From Methanomassiliicoccaceae archaeon (GTDB taxonomy: Archaea > Thermoplasmatota > Thermoplasmata > Methanomassiliicoccales > Methanomethylophilaceae): a stretch of DNA of 64,000 bases. The stretch's first letter is position 1. The number at the start of each line of letters is the position of its first letter. The stretch lies in the NCBI GenBank assembly GCA_034928305.1, contig JAYFOZ010000001.1, positions 1-64,000 of the forward strand, written 5' to 3'. Made by a program: the position numbers and the translations under genes. Under the pieces are notes generated by a model. It ran no database searches. It was not told where the DNA came from and saw only the letters and a list, made by a program, of their open reading frames with translations. Shown one piece after another: positions 17,863-27,618 of the stretch.

Positions 17863-19299
17863 TCAGTTGCCGGACTTTCCGCTCCATAGGGATATTCCGG
17901 ACGTGTCTAGGTCTATCCGGCTCTTATCAAATACCGGGTCGAGCCCCGCATCCTTCTGGCGCCTGTAGTCTTTCAGGGCGGCTACAACGTAACCGCTCAG
18001 GAGCAGCACCGCGATCATGTTACTTATGCCCATCACGGCCATGAATACGTCGCACAGGTCCCATATCAGCTGCACTGGTGCAAGACATGAAAAGAAGACC
18101 ACGATTACGATCAGGATTTTGAGAGCAATAGAAAAAATGCCCTTTTCAGAAACAAATTTCACATTCGATTCGCACATCGAATAATAACTGATTATGCTCG
18201 TGAATGCGAACAGTATCAGAAACACGGATAGTACCGCAGGGGCGGCCGAGCCGAGCGGGCCTCCGCTGAGGGCGGCCGAGACCAGAGGCGCGCCGTCGAC
18301 GATATGTCCGAGAGAAGCAAGGTCCGTATAGGTGAGAACGATGAAGGCAGACCCGCTGCAGATTACCATCGTGTCAAAAACAACGCCTAAAGATTGCATG
18401 AGCCCCTGTTTGACAGGGTGCGAAACTTCTGCTGACGACGCTATGTTTGGCACGGAACCGATTCCCGCTTCGTTCGAGAATACGCCCCTCTTAAGGCCCC
18501 ACATGACGGCAGCGCCCAGAGCCCCGCCCAGCACACTGTCGTATCCGAATGCGCCATTGAAGATCATGGCGAACGCATCATCTATCATTCTCCAGTTGAC
18601 GATAACAGTGATCAGGGCCAGGGCAATCCAGCATATGGCCATTATCGGAACGACTTTTGCAGATGCCCTTGCAACCCTCTTGATGCCCCCGAACACTACA
18701 ATGCCGGCTATCAGGGCAAGCAAAAGGGCAAAGAATAACTGGTTGTTTTCAAAATCGAACGCGTTGACGAACGAATCGGTAGCATTGGCGGACTGCACTC
18801 CGATAAACCCTATGCCGTATGTGGCGACAATGAGCAAAGCGATGAAGATGGCGAATTTAGGGTTCTTAAGGCCGTTCTTGATGTAATATGCGGGGCCGCC
18901 GTGATAATGGCCGTCTGATTTCTTCTCCTTGAAGATCTGCCCCAAAGTACATTCCGCAAAACTGCTTGCAGCGCCGATCAGGGCGAAAACCCACATCCAA
19001 AAAATTGCGCCCGCGCCGCCCATTATTATTGCCAGCGCTACGCCGGCAATGTTGCCCACACCGATTCGGGCACCCATGCTTACCCAGAAGGCTTCTAAAG
19101 AAGTGATCGTCTTCTTGCTTCTTCCTTTTTCGGCCCCGGATACCGCTATTTTTACGGAATCGGTAAAATGCGTGAGCTGGACGCATTTTAGTTTTAAAGT
19201 GAGAATGAGACCTATGCCGATTATCAACAGAAGTCCCAGATACCAGACATACTCATCAACGAAGAGGACAGTGTCATGGAAATCGTTCAACACACTCAT
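17863..19299 (-). CDS. Alanine/glycine:cation symporter (AGCS family)
   Basis: 478 residues from ATG 19297-19299; an in-frame start 17 codons earlier is less likely. Integral membrane protein with about 11 helices. Family features include the sodium/substrate region SMGARIGVGNIAGVALAI near residue 80 and GVFSNEAGIGSVPNIA in the middle. It imports alanine or glycine with sodium. It is convergent with proB (adjacent stops). The initiation region is weak, with only TTGATAG upstream. Confidence 0.92.
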   Translation of the reverse strand: MSVLNDFHDTVLFVDEYVWYLGLLLIIGIGLILTLKLKCVQLTHFTDSVKIAVSGAEKGRSKKTITSLEAFWVSMGARIGVGNIAGVALAIIMGGAGAIFWMWVFALIGAASSFAECTLGQIFKEKKSDGHYHGGPAYYIKNGLKNPKFAIFIALLIVATYGIGFIGVQSANATDSFVNAFDFENNQLFFALLLALIAGIVVFGGIKRVARASAKVVPIMAICWIALALITVIVNWRMIDDAFAMIFNGAFGYDSVLGGALGAAVMWGLKRGVFSNEAGIGSVPNIASSAEVSHPVKQGLMQSLGVVFDTMVICSGSAFIVLTYTDLASLGHIVDGAPLVSAALSGGPLGSAAPAVLSVFLILFAFTSIISYYSMCESNVKFVSEKGIFSIALKILIVIVVFFSCLAPVQLIWDLCDVFMAVMGISNMIAVLLLSGYVVAALKDYRRQKDAGLDPVFDKSRIDLDTSGISLWSGKSGN

Positions 19300-19354
19300 G
19301 ACTATCAAATCAACCGTTCGATATATCGTAGTTATGACAAATAGGGGCAAAAGC

Positions 19355-19430
19355 TGGTGGGCCCGGCCGGATTTGAACCGGCGACCTCCGCCATGTCAAG
19401 GCGACGTCATAACCCCTAGACCACGAGCCC
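19355..19430 (-). tRNA. tRNA-Val (GAC)
   Basis: Minus strand. Acceptor GGGCTCG/CGGGCCC with one G-U pair, anticodon stem TCGCC/GGCGG (one mismatch or wobble end pair) with loop TTGACAT, so anticodon GAC (valine). The T arm GCCGG-TTCAAAT-CCGGC is perfect. CCA is encoded (19355-19357). Confidence 0.95.
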
Positions 19431-19555
19431 AGCATGGCCTTGATACAATCATAGTAATTATATCTTTCCTACAAAGAACATCGGCCAGATATTCGCCTGA
19501 TATGCTGGCACATGGCCTCGACAAGCTTTAATCATGGTATGCATCTGTCCATTCC

Positions 19556-19798
19556 ATGGCGGAGATCATACTCTTCACAAAGAATAACTGCAACAAATGC
19601 GAGTATGTCAAGGAAAGGATTCCCTCAGGCATCGATGTGGACATCCAGAATGTAGATACGGCCGGCGGGCTCGCCGAAGGAGCATTCTATGGTATATTGG
19701 GCAAAGGATTTCCCGTTCTTGTGGTCGATGATGAGTTTGTTGCCGAAGGGTCAATCAACGTCCTTAAAAAATTAAAGGAGATCGCCGGCGGAAGATGA
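19556..19798 (+). CDS. Glutaredoxin-like small redox protein
   Basis: 80 residues with a thioredoxin-fold pattern: beta strand, CNKC redox motif (residues 12-15), cis-proline segment [10 protein letters not shown]. Probably a dithiol glutaredoxin/thioredoxin of the NrdH-like size class found in methanogens. Its last codons overlap the Kae1 start by 4 nt (ATGA), so the two are co-translated; the functional link is not obvious. Confidence 0.85.
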   Translation: MAEIILFTKNNCNKCEYVKERIPSGIDVDIQNVDTAGGLAEGAFYGILGKGFPVLVVDDEFVAEGSINVLKKLKEIAGGR

Positions 19799-20781
19799 AG
19801 ACGATAGGCATAGAGAGCACAGCCCACACTCTCGGAGTGGGAATCATCGATCCCGAAGACGGACGGAAGGTACTGGCCAACGTTATCGACATGTACAGGC
19901 CTCCGCAGGGAGGTCTCCATCCGAGGGAGGCGGCCAACCATCACGCCGAGAACGTCGCCGGGGATATCGGAAAAGCGTTGGAGGAAGCTGGAATTTCGAT
20001 AAGGGACGTCGACCTTATTTCGTTCTCTATGGGGCCCGGGCTCGGGCCGTGCCTGAAAACCTCTGCGACTGCCGCGAGGGCGCTATCCCATCGCCTGGGT
20101 ATTCCGATAATCGGGACAAACCACTGCATCGCGCACATTGAGATCGGGCGTGCGATGGAAGGATGCGACGACCCGGCACTGCTTTATGCGTCCGGTGGTA
20201 ACACCCAAGTGATAGCCTTCTCCGAGGGAAGGTACAGGATATTCGGAGAGACGGAGGACATAGGAATCGGCAATATGTTCGATAAACTGGGGAGAGAACT
20301 GGGCCTCGGTTTCTACGCCGGACCGAAGATTGAGAAAATGGCACTGGAAGGCACTCGGTTTTTGGACATCCCCTATTCCGTAAAGGGGATGGACGTTTCG
20401 TTCTCAGGGATCATGACTGCTGCTCTGGCACTTTACAAAAAGGGGCATAGGATCGAAGATATAGCCATGTCGGTACAGGAGACGGCGTTCGCGATGCTGA
20501 CCGAGGTAACGGAAAGGGCGATGGCCCACACGGGCAAAGAAGAAGTGCTGCTCGGAGGAGGGGTGGCACAGAACATGCGACTGAGAGAGATGGTCGGAGA
20601 GATGGCGGAGGCGCGCGGTGCCGAAATGTTCGTACCGGACAGGAGATATTGTATGGACAACGGCGCTATGATAGCATGGTTGGGTTACCTGATGTACGAT
20701 TCCGGCGTGCGCATGGACATACCTTCCACGGCCGTCAGGCAGAGGTTCCGGACCGATGAGGTCGAAGTCACCTGGCGCTGA
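19795..20781 (+). CDS. kae1: Kae1, tRNA N6-threonylcarbamoyladenosine synthase catalytic subunit
   Basis: 328 residues, ASKHA fold. The metal-binding histidines are in [11 protein letters not shown] (about residues 107-117), and the nucleotide site in [12 protein letters not shown]. It transfers threonylcarbamoyl to A37 of ANN-decoding tRNAs as part of the KEOPS complex. In many euryarchaea Kae1 is fused to Bud32; here it is not, and a separate Bud32 lies at 58491-59108. The 3' end overlaps the convergent DHH gene by 14 nt. Confidence 0.96.
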   Translation: MKTIGIESTAHTLGVGIIDPEDGRKVLANVIDMYRPPQGGLHPREAANHHAENVAGDIGKALEEAGISIRDVDLISFSMGPGLGPCLKTSATAARALSHRLGIPIIGTNHCIAHIEIGRAMEGCDDPALLYASGGNTQVIAFSEGRYRIFGETEDIGIGNMFDKLGRELGLGFYAGPKIEKMALEGTRFLDIPYSVKGMDVSFSGIMTAALALYKKGHRIEDIAMSVQETAFAMLTEVTERAMAHTGKEEVLLGGGVAQNMRLREMVGEMAEARGAEMFVPDRRYCMDNGAMIAWLGYLMYDSGVRMDIPSTAVRQRFRTDEVEVTWR

Positions 20782-22102
20782 CCTGGGACTTTATTATCCC
20801 ATTCAGCTTCTCTACAAAATCATGCGTTCTATCTGAAGGGAACGAACCTCCGCTGGCTATGCGATGTCCTCCGCCGGTTCCCCCTGCCGACGAGCAGGCT
20901 TCGCGGAGGGCCGACGATAGGTCCGCCCCCCTGGTGAGGAGCTTGCCCGTAGCCCTTCCGGAGACCTTTGCGATGTCTTCCGATGAATTGATCCCGAAGG
21001 TCGGTTTGGACTGGTCCCCGAAGTAGCTCATAGCTATTCCGCACAGCACTCCGGTGTATCCGGACCGGGTACTGTCGAACCATTGGACATTGGACATCTG
21101 GGTAAGTCCACGTTCGTCCAGCGCGGCCGCGCTCTGTACAACTTCGCGTTTGTATTCCTTCTCTATTTCGCCGGCGGTTTCGATGCTTTTCCTGTCGCCG
21201 CATGCAACGGCCACGCCAAGCCCCATCTGGCCGTTGCGGCCGCAACCGTCGAAAAGGGACGCTAGGCCTGCAGAGTCAAGGCCCCAGTCTTTCAGAGTAT
21301 AACGCGTCCCGGATGTGCTTTCCATCGTCTCGGCGGCAACGCCCTGCTCCGCCAATTTGAGTATTATCAGGGAAGAGAGGCGTCTTCTCTCGCCGTCAGA
21401 AAGTCCGGAACCTGTTGCATCACGGGAAATTCCCGCATCCTTGAGGAGCGTGGCAACGCCATCGGCGTTTCCGCTTACACCTCTGATATATGGTTCGGTC
21501 GTAAGGTAAAGTTCGTCGGTCAGTTTTCCGCGGGGTATGATAGATCCGCCTTCAGCTTTTATAAAGCCTCTTTTAACGGCCCCATCCAACAAGAAGCCGT
21601 TAAGTCCCTCCATTTCCTGCCTGTCACCGTACATCCCGGCGAACGCTACCTGAACAAGGTCCCAGTTCCTATGGTCCATCCTGATGGCGAAAAGACAGGC
21701 CATCGTGGATCCGCATCCGAACTTCATACCGTCTATTCCGTGAAGGTGCGGATTGATATAGCATATCCTGGTGGCCTCTGCGCATACGGCGTGATGGTCG
21801 AGAACTACCACGTCGCACGTCATAGCATCCAGTTCTTCGATGTAGGAGGCGCCCAGGTCCGAGATGATCACGCATTCGGCGTCGCAGTCCCTGATTTGAG
21901 CGAAAGTGACATCGTCCAGAGTTGTGAAAAGGGTGGCGGAGAATTCCTTTCCCTCGCGCAGGAGGGCCTTGGTAATGATTCCTGCCGAAGCTATGCCGTC
22001 GGCGTCGTAATGCGAGAAAATATGAATAAAACTATGGCCGCGGATTATTTCCGCGGCTTTTGAAAGATCGTCAAGTAGTTTATTTGGGACGCTTCGGTCC
22101 AT
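20768..22102 (-). CDS. DHH/DHHA1 phosphoesterase, RecJ-like exonuclease (GAN-type)
   Basis: 444 residues. The N-terminal DHH domain has [21 protein letters not shown] and [10 protein letters not shown], the metal ligands of RecJ-family nucleases. The C-terminal DHHA1 motif [13 protein letters not shown] is intact. Archaeal members include GAN, the GINS-associated nuclease, and related single-strand nucleases; which one this is cannot be told from sequence alone. It lies 7 nt after rps15, a neighbourhood common in archaea. Confidence 0.9.
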   Translation of the reverse strand: MDRSVPNKLLDDLSKAAEIIRGHSFIHIFSHYDADGIASAGIITKALLREGKEFSATLFTTLDDVTFAQIRDCDAECVIISDLGASYIEELDAMTCDVVVLDHHAVCAEATRICYINPHLHGIDGMKFGCGSTMACLFAIRMDHRNWDLVQVAFAGMYGDRQEMEGLNGFLLDGAVKRGFIKAEGGSIIPRGKLTDELYLTTEPYIRGVSGNADGVATLLKDAGISRDATGSGLSDGERRRLSSLIILKLAEQGVAAETMESTSGTRYTLKDWGLDSAGLASLFDGCGRNGQMGLGVAVACGDRKSIETAGEIEKEYKREVVQSAAALDERGLTQMSNVQWFDSTRSGYTGVLCGIAMSYFGDQSKPTFGINSSEDIAKVSGRATGKLLTRGADLSSALREACSSAGGTGGGHRIASGGSFPSDRTHDFVEKLNGIIKSQVSAR

Positions 22103-22109
22103 GTGAGTC

Positions 22110-22565
22110 TCACTTGAGCATAAGCTCAGCGTTGCTCAGAGAGTACTTCCACTCCTTGGGGAGAATTCCCCTGCTCTTATAGTAGCGCTCGAGCCTTCTG
22201 ATCTTAGCTTCGATGAGATTAAGTCCCCTCTTGTTCGCAACGTCGCCCCTGTGCTCCTTCACGTGGACGTTGAGGGAGATGGCGCGTGCCATGAGATTAG
22301 ACAGATCTTCGGGCATGGACGGGTAGACATTCTTCTCTTCCATGATCTGGGTGATGGTCTTTCCGGTTGCGAGCTTTACATTGGGGACGCCGTACTGGTC
22401 CCTCAGAATGAGCCCTATCTTCGCGGAAACGACTCCGTTCTTGACGTATTTTACGATGAGGTCTTCGATCTCCGCCGCTCCGATCGGAACCCATGCCGGG
22501 TTCTCGGAAATCATCGGGCGCTGAGAGCTGGATTTTCCCTTTCTTCTAGTGTGCATTCTTGCCAT
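22110..22565 (-). CDS. rps15: 30S ribosomal protein S15
   Basis: 151 residues, the archaeal/eukaryotic S15 (eS13-type length). The N-terminal archaeal extension (MARMHTRRKGKSSS) is followed by the core with GLILRDQYGVPNVK and the C-terminal IRRLERYYKSRGILP. It binds 16S rRNA in the small subunit. It is the first gene of a two-gene leftward unit with the DHH nuclease. Confidence 0.96.
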   Translation of the reverse strand: MARMHTRRKGKSSSQRPMISENPAWVPIGAAEIEDLIVKYVKNGVVSAKIGLILRDQYGVPNVKLATGKTITQIMEEKNVYPSMPEDLSNLMARAISLNVHVKEHRGDVANKRGLNLIEAKIRRLERYYKSRGILPKEWKYSLSNAELMLK

Positions 22566-22669
22566 GATATGATGCTCCGAATATGTTTGGCGGCTAGGCT
22601 ACACTCCATTCTAGAACCACTATTAAAAGGTTCACCACTTTAATGCCCCCGTTATTATACGCGCGAAGG

Positions 22670-23032
22670 TCAGGGGAGGTCCGGCACTCTCTTATTTTCC
22701 AGCTCCCGGATGGCCCAGGGGACCACATCCTCGTATTCGCCGCGGTCGAAGGACAGCTCTTCCGGGATGGAATTGAAAAGCATGCTCTCCATCTCGCATA
22801 CGCATATCCTGTCTCCAAGATTCGCTGCGCAGACGTAGCAGTAACCGAGATCACGGACGGAAACCACGTCTATGTCGTATCCCGCTTCCTCGGCAAACTC
22901 CCTTCTCGCCGCATCCACCAGGCTCTCCCCCTCTTCCACTTTTCCGCCCGGCATCTCCCACCCGTTGCGTTTAGTGTTGAAAACCATAAGGAACATGCCC
23001 TCGGATACCGCCACCGTGTAGACGGTTGTCAA
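22670..23032 (-). CDS. Nudix hydrolase
   Basis: 120 residues with a complete Nudix box, beginning GGKVEEGESLVDAARREFA and ending EEAGYDI (about residues 28-53), which binds the metal for pyrophosphate hydrolysis. Substrate unknown (oxidised nucleotide, ADP-ribose or similar). Its start overlaps the end of the fibrillarin gene by 4 nt, so it is translated from the same mRNA. Confidence 0.9.
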   Translation of the reverse strand: MTTVYTVAVSEGMFLMVFNTKRNGWEMPGGKVEEGESLVDAARREFAEEAGYDIDVVSVRDLGYCYVCAANLGDRICVCEMESMLFNSIPEELSFDRGEYEDVVPWAIRELENKRVPDLP

Positions 23033-23688
23033 CTTCTCGCCCCGAAGATTATCATCGCATGATCTATTTCGTATGGTCCCAGTTCGCGGGAGTCGAATAT
23101 CTCGAATCCCCTGCTTTTCAGCAGATCTTTGGCTTCTCTGAAAATGCGGCCCGGCGGGGCCGTGACGTCTTCCGACCTCGCTTTTATGGCGACCATCCCG
23201 TATTTCGCATTGAATGCTTCGACGTTGTCGGCCGCTATTCCGGCCTGTTGCTTCTGTGCCACGTCTTGATAGACGATATCGATCCTGTCAGCGGCGAATC
23301 TATATTCGTCGGGGCGGGTCGCATCACCAAGTATGGGCATCATGTTCGGGCGCGTCTCACAGGCCGTGACAAGGTCCCTGAACATTCTGGTCGATATTTC
23401 CACACATACCACCGAACCGTGACTGCAGATGTCGGCCACATGGGAGGCGGTGGTACCGCTGGAAGCACCCAGATAGAGGACCTGGCTGTTTTCGGTGAAC
23501 GGAAAGGACCTTCCTCCGTTTGTAAGATACGCGGAGAGTTTGCTCCGCCTCGGCGACCACTCGCGATATTCATTTTCTCCTTCGGTGACAAGGCGTTCAC
23601 CGTAGATGCGTTTGCCCGGAAAGGTCGAAAGAGTGTACAGGCGTCCCCGTTCTGAAAAAACCCCAGGCACACGGTCCAAAAGCTCCAT
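23029..23688 (-). CDS. flpA: Fibrillarin-like rRNA/tRNA 2'-O-methyltransferase
   Basis: 219 residues. Catalytic subunit of box C/D RNPs that 2'-O-methylate rRNA. The SAM site VLYLGASSGTTASHVAD (about residues 70-86), VYQDVAQKQQA and YGMVAIKARS are diagnostic. In many archaea it lies beside nop5; here the partner gene is a Nudix hydrolase and nop5 is not in the window. Confidence 0.95.
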   Translation of the reverse strand: MELLDRVPGVFSERGRLYTLSTFPGKRIYGERLVTEGENEYREWSPRRSKLSAYLTNGGRSFPFTENSQVLYLGASSGTTASHVADICSHGSVVCVEISTRMFRDLVTACETRPNMMPILGDATRPDEYRFAADRIDIVYQDVAQKQQAGIAADNVEAFNAKYGMVAIKARSEDVTAPPGRIFREAKDLLKSRGFEIFDSRELGPYEIDHAMIIFGARS

Positions 23689-23771
23689 GCCCGTGCAGAT
23701 GCCATGGTTTTAGAAATAACCTGTGCCAACCGTTGCAAACCCTAAATACGGGAGAACATCAATGCGGCCCC

Positions 23772-25379
23772 ATGGATATTAAGACCCTTCGCGAGATCGC
23801 CGACGCGGTCCAGACTGCCATTTCGCTCATTCCCGATCCCTGCAGCAGGGGCAACGAGATATGCATGGGCGATGACGGTACGCCAACCTCGGAGATCGAC
23901 AAGGTAGCCGAGAACGCAGTGCTCGGATACATTGAATCTAATCATCTGGCTCTCAACGTCCTCAGCGAGGAGATCGGTTTTGTCGACAACGGCGCCTCCG
24001 AAATTCTGGTCCTAGACCCTATCGACGGAACCAGCAACTCGGTCGCCGAGATACCATTTTACACTATTTCCATGGCTGTCGGAACAGGGTCTCTTTGCGG
24101 TATGCATACGGCCTTCATCCGGAACCTGGCAACAGGGGACGAGTTCTGGGCGTCCAAGGGCGAGGGCGCATACTATAATGGAAGGAGGTTAAGGGTCAGA
24201 AAGCCCGACTTCTCCAATCTGTTCGCGATGATATACATGGGTAATGCCGCCGTGGACGAGGCCTTCGCACTTGCGAAGAACGTCAAGACGTCACGCTCGA
24301 TGGGATGCGCATCCCTGGAAATGACCCTTCTGGCTCTCGGGCATGCGGATGTGTATTACATGAATACCTACCGCTACAACCGCGCCGTCAGGACGGTCGA
24401 CATAGCCGCCAGCGCGCTGATACTGAGGGAGGCGGGAGGCGAGGTATTCGATACGGGCGGCAACAAGCTCGACATGCCCCTGGACAACGCACATCACGCA
24501 AGTTTCGTGGCATGTTCGTGCAAAGAGGTATTCGACCACGTCATGAGGCCGCACATCGGGGAGCATGGCACCACACGTTACGGAATATATGCCAACGAGA
24601 CCGTTCCCAAAGCGGGTGAATACGTGCAGAGGGCGTACAACGCACTGAAGGGAGAGAAGGTAACCTTGGACACATCGGCCGCCAAACTCATCGGGATGGA
24701 AGGTATTCCGCTCACTGAAATGGATGCGGACATCGTGATAGTCGTCGGCGGTGACGGAACCATACTCAGGGCGCTGAAGAAAACCGAAGCGGCCGTGATA
24801 GGAATCAACGCAGGAGGCGTGGGATTCCTTGCGGAGGTCGAGCCATCCGAGATAGAGGAAAGCATCTCGCGTATCAGGCGCGGAGAATATACCGTTGAGA
24901 AGAGGTCCAAGCTCAGAACGTGGTATAACGGAGAATATCTCGCAGAGGCAGTGAACGAGGCGGTGGTCCACACGGATTCCGTGGCCAAGATCAGGCAGTA
25001 CAAGATATATGTCAACGACCACCTGGCCACGGAGGTGCGCGCCGACGGGGTCATAGTGTCGACGCCGACGGGCTCCACGTGCTACGCCATGAGCCTGGGA
25101 GCACCGATAACCGATCCCGGGGTCGGAGCGTTCCTAATAGTGCCGATGGCGGCGTTCAAGTTCGCATCGCGTCCGTTCGTCGTCCCCGATACATCCAAAA
25201 TAACGATAGAGGAGGTCATGGACAAGGGTTGTCTCATCGTCGTGGACGGCCAGCACGAGTATCCGATGAGGGGAGGCACCCGTGTTGAATTCTCGCTTTC
25301 GGACAACCTCGCCAAATTCATAAAGCTGGACAAGGACTTCTATTCCCGTGTCAGAGAGAAGCTGGTGAATGCCATATGA
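23772..25379 (+). CDS. Bifunctional inositol-phosphatase-family phosphatase/NAD kinase
   Basis: 535 residues from ATG 23772; a TATA-like CCTAAATACG lies 22-31 nt upstream and there is no ribosome binding site, so probably leaderless. The N-terminal half is an IMPase/FBPase domain (LSEEIG, LDPIDGTSNSVAEIPFYT, VDIAASALILREAGGEV). The C-terminal half is an NAD kinase (VVGGDGTILRALK, INAGGVGFLAE, VSTPTGSTCYAMS). The fusion resembles the NADP phosphatase/NAD kinase of Methanocaldococcus (MJ0917 type), which can both make and remove NADP. The stop overlaps the JAMM gene (ATGA). Confidence 0.93.
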   Translation: MDIKTLREIADAVQTAISLIPDPCSRGNEICMGDDGTPTSEIDKVAENAVLGYIESNHLALNVLSEEIGFVDNGASEILVLDPIDGTSNSVAEIPFYTISMAVGTGSLCGMHTAFIRNLATGDEFWASKGEGAYYNGRRLRVRKPDFSNLFAMIYMGNAAVDEAFALAKNVKTSRSMGCASLEMTLLALGHADVYYMNTYRYNRAVRTVDIAASALILREAGGEVFDTGGNKLDMPLDNAHHASFVACSCKEVFDHVMRPHIGEHGTTRYGIYANETVPKAGEYVQRAYNALKGEKVTLDTSAAKLIGMEGIPLTEMDADIVIVVGGDGTILRALKKTEAAVIGINAGGVGFLAEVEPSEIEESISRIRRGEYTVEKRSKLRTWYNGEYLAEAVNEAVVHTDSVAKIRQYKIYVNDHLATEVRADGVIVSTPTGSTCYAMSLGAPITDPGVGAFLIVPMAAFKFASRPFVVPDTSKITIEEVMDKGCLIVVDGQHEYPMRGGTRVEFSLSDNLAKFIKLDKDFYSRVREKLVNAI

Positions 25380-25756
25380 AGAAGATCCGGGGAATTTACA
25401 TAGAGCTCGTCGATGCATTCAACGATGCGGCGAGCTCGACGTACCCGGAAGAATTCCTCAGCATGATGAGGGAGGACGACGGGATAATCTCAGAACTGAT
25501 ACTGATACCCGGCACCGTTTATGGCGATTCGCACAGCTTTCTGAACGATTGGATGGCTCCCGTGGATTTCAGCCTCGTAGGTACGGTGCATTCCCATCCC
25601 GGCTATTCGAACGAACCTTCCGACGACGATCTCCAGTATTTCGCAAATTACGGAGGTGTGCACATAATCACGTGCATGCCGTTCGACCGCAACAGCTGGA
25701 AAGCATACAATTCCAGAGGCGAGCAGCTGGACCTTGAGCTGTTCACTGACTCCTGA
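25376..25756 (+). CDS. JAMM/MPN-domain metalloprotease-like protein
   Basis: 126 residues. The JAMM zinc signature is visible: GTVHSHPGYSNEPSDDDL has the HxHP histidines and the downstream Ser-x-x-Asp; an upstream glutamate in ELILIPG would complete it. Archaeal JAMM proteases cleave SAMP (ubiquitin-like) conjugates or act in sulfur transfer. It overlaps the phosphatase/NAD kinase gene by 4 nt, implying co-translation, and its 3' end overlaps the convergent mutase-like gene by 14 nt. Confidence 0.85.
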   Translation: MKKIRGIYIELVDAFNDAASSTYPEEFLSMMREDDGIISELILIPGTVYGDSHSFLNDWMAPVDFSLVGTVHSHPGYSNEPSDDDLQYFANYGGVHIITCMPFDRNSWKAYNSRGEQLDLELFTDS

Positions 25757-27071
25757 GGCTGTTGTTTACTATCTCTTTGGCCATTTCCAGCAGCCCTACG
25801 GCGTAAGCTTTGTCGCTGGCTTCGACCTTGATGTCCATTATCCCTTCCTGGTCGGGATAGTTGAGGAGGAACCATCCTTCCTTCATGTCTACGCGCCATC
25901 CCTTCGTATGCAGGTAGTTCTTGTAATCCAGGTCGTCGATGGCATCGTTTATCTTTCTGCCGAGGGCTTCGTAGCTTCCGGTGCAGTGTATCCTGGCGGA
26001 GTCTGTCACATAATTAGGCATCTCGTCCAAGATGCCGCTGAGGCTGCGGGTTCCCGCGAACTGGGCGATTTTTGCCGCCGCGAATATTCCGTCGGGGCAC
26101 TTTGTCATTCCAGGAAGGATTATCGAGCCGTTGGCCAGAGCTCCGAAGTCGGCCTTCTCTGCCCTCATTGCATCGCTTAGGGAGATAGGGGTCGGTTCGC
26201 ATTTTACAACTCTGCGCCTGTCATTTTCTTCCTCTTCCCCCCAGAACGCGTTGTCGACGTTCGATGAAATATCTACCGGAACGACCATTTTATCCGGCCT
26301 CATGAATTTGACCAAAAGTGCCAGAAGTTTGCTGCCCGTAACATACCTTGCTTCCTCATCGATCAGCGCTACACGGGTTCCGTCGCCGTTCAAGATAATG
26401 CCGATGCTTCCCGGTATGGATTTCACGGTAGCCTGCGCGTCCTTGGCCTCCGAAGCCTCGATACCAGGGAACCTCGGGGCATAGTTGCGGTCCGGGTGGG
26501 AGTTGATGCTTGTCACATCCGCTCCCGCAGCAGCCAATGCCTGCGGGGCTACCGTAGACGCGCTGCCGCATCCGCAATCTATGACCACGGGGCAGTCGAT
26601 CTCCCCGCAAACATCGACCAGTTTCTTGATATAGTCGCTGGCGACCGTGTCGCATCTCCTTATTGTATTTATGGAGTGATATTCCGGCAGAGGGGTCGAA
26701 CTTCCGATGTATTTCTCCAACTGCCTTATCTGCTGATCGTTGAATCTGGACCCGTCAGGATTACGCAGAGTGATGCCGCTGATCATCCCATAGTTGTTCG
26801 GCTCTCCGATCATTGCACAGCAGCCCGAATCGCGGCCGGCGAGCACCCCTGCCGGCGACGGTACATATCCGGCGTTGAAAACACCCGAACCAACAGAAAG
26901 AACTCCTGAAACAAAAGCATCCCGTATCATTCTGCTGCTGCGGCTGAGGTCCATTCCTACCGTTACCTTGCTGTATGTTGTTCCTACGGCCCTTCCGGCA
27001 TGCAGGGCTTTCTCCGGGGTCATGGCCGTGTCGACGGTCGACATGAGCTCCAATTTAGTGGCAGGCATCAT
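25743..27071 (-). CDS. Degenerate phosphohexomutase-family protein
   Basis: 442 residues with the overall layout of phosphoglucosamine/phosphomannomutases: TPEKALHAGRAVGTTYS at the start, then NPDGSRFNDQQIRQLE, and a C-terminal domain. The key loops are changed. The phosphoserine loop (normally TASHNP) reads MIGEPNNYG and has no serine. The metal loop (DGDxDR) reads NGDGTR. The sugar loop GExSGH reads GALANGS. It is probably not a mutase; a regulatory or new role is possible. Convergent with the JAMM gene. ATG 27071 is used; other ATGs follow closely. Confidence 0.8.
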   Translation of the reverse strand: MMPATKLELMSTVDTAMTPEKALHAGRAVGTTYSKVTVGMDLSRSSRMIRDAFVSGVLSVGSGVFNAGYVPSPAGVLAGRDSGCCAMIGEPNNYGMISGITLRNPDGSRFNDQQIRQLEKYIGSSTPLPEYHSINTIRRCDTVASDYIKKLVDVCGEIDCPVVIDCGCGSASTVAPQALAAAGADVTSINSHPDRNYAPRFPGIEASEAKDAQATVKSIPGSIGIILNGDGTRVALIDEEARYVTGSKLLALLVKFMRPDKMVVPVDISSNVDNAFWGEEEENDRRRVVKCEPTPISLSDAMRAEKADFGALANGSIILPGMTKCPDGIFAAAKIAQFAGTRSLSGILDEMPNYVTDSARIHCTGSYEALGRKINDAIDDLDYKNYLHTKGWRVDMKEGWFLLNYPDQEGIMDIKVEASDKAYAVGLLEMAKEIVNNSLRSQ

Positions 27072-27243
27072 GTAGCAATGGTCTTTGGTTGTTCATATTT
27101 CTTGCCATAGTCCTATTGTATGTTTTGAATCTAATGTCCCAGACACTCTTATTTGGTCCTAAATTCAAATAATGTTTAAATACTACAAATGTAGATTTAT
27201 CAAAAGGATGGCCAGAGCTGGCCAGCTCAACGGAAGGGAAAAT

Positions 27244-27462
27244 ATGGTTATGGAAAAAATCGATTTTGGGAAGGCACAGACGATCGCCAAGTCCAAGGGT
27301 CTCCAGCCGGGAAGGGTCAAGGGCACCCAAGGCGTTCAATTCACAAAGGGTTCCAACGACCGTCTGACGGTTATTTCATGGGGCGAGTTCGAGCAGGCCC
27401 TTAAAAAGAGGGGTCTGGCAATATATGAGTCCGGTGGCTGGATGAAGATAATGAAGGCCTAA
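27244..27462 (+). CDS. Small basic hypothetical protein
   Basis: 72 residues from ATG 27244, chosen because GGAAGGG (27232-27238) stands 5 nt upstream; ATGs at 27208 and 27250 are alternatives. Contains KAQTIAKSKGLQPGRVKGT and ends SGGWMKIMK. It is rich in Lys and Gly and could be a nucleic-acid-binding or SpoVT/HTH-like small protein, but I recognise no family. Followed by a good terminator. Confidence 0.7.
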   Translation: MVMEKIDFGKAQTIAKSKGLQPGRVKGTQGVQFTKGSNDRLTVISWGEFEQALKKRGLAIYESGGWMKIMKA

Positions 27463-27470
27463 ACTTCTCT

Positions 27471-27502
27471 GCCGGAAAAACTCCGGCGCATCATTCTTTT
27501 TA
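27471..27502 (+). terminator. Hairpin terminator
   Basis: GCCGG (27471-27475) and CCGGC (27483-27487) with a 7-nt A-rich loop, then CATCATTCTTTTTA. It follows the small basic protein gene and precedes tRNA-Leu. Confidence 0.65.
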
Positions 27503-27530
27503 TAGAACTAAGTAATCACCGTGCTGAAAC

Positions 27531-27618
27531 GCAGGGGTTGCCGAGCTTGGTCAAAGGCGATAGATTCAGGGTCTATTCGTGCAGGCGTTCGTGGGTTCAA
27601 ATCCCATCCCCTGCACCA
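27531..27618 (+). tRNA. tRNA-Leu (CAG)
   Basis: Acceptor GCAGGGG/CCCCTGC, anticodon stem ATAGA/TCTAT with loop TTCAGGG, so anticodon CAG (leucine CUG codons). A long class II variable arm (TCGTGCAGGCGTTC) is present, the T arm is GTGGG-TTCAAAT-CCCAT, and CCA is encoded. Confidence 0.95.
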
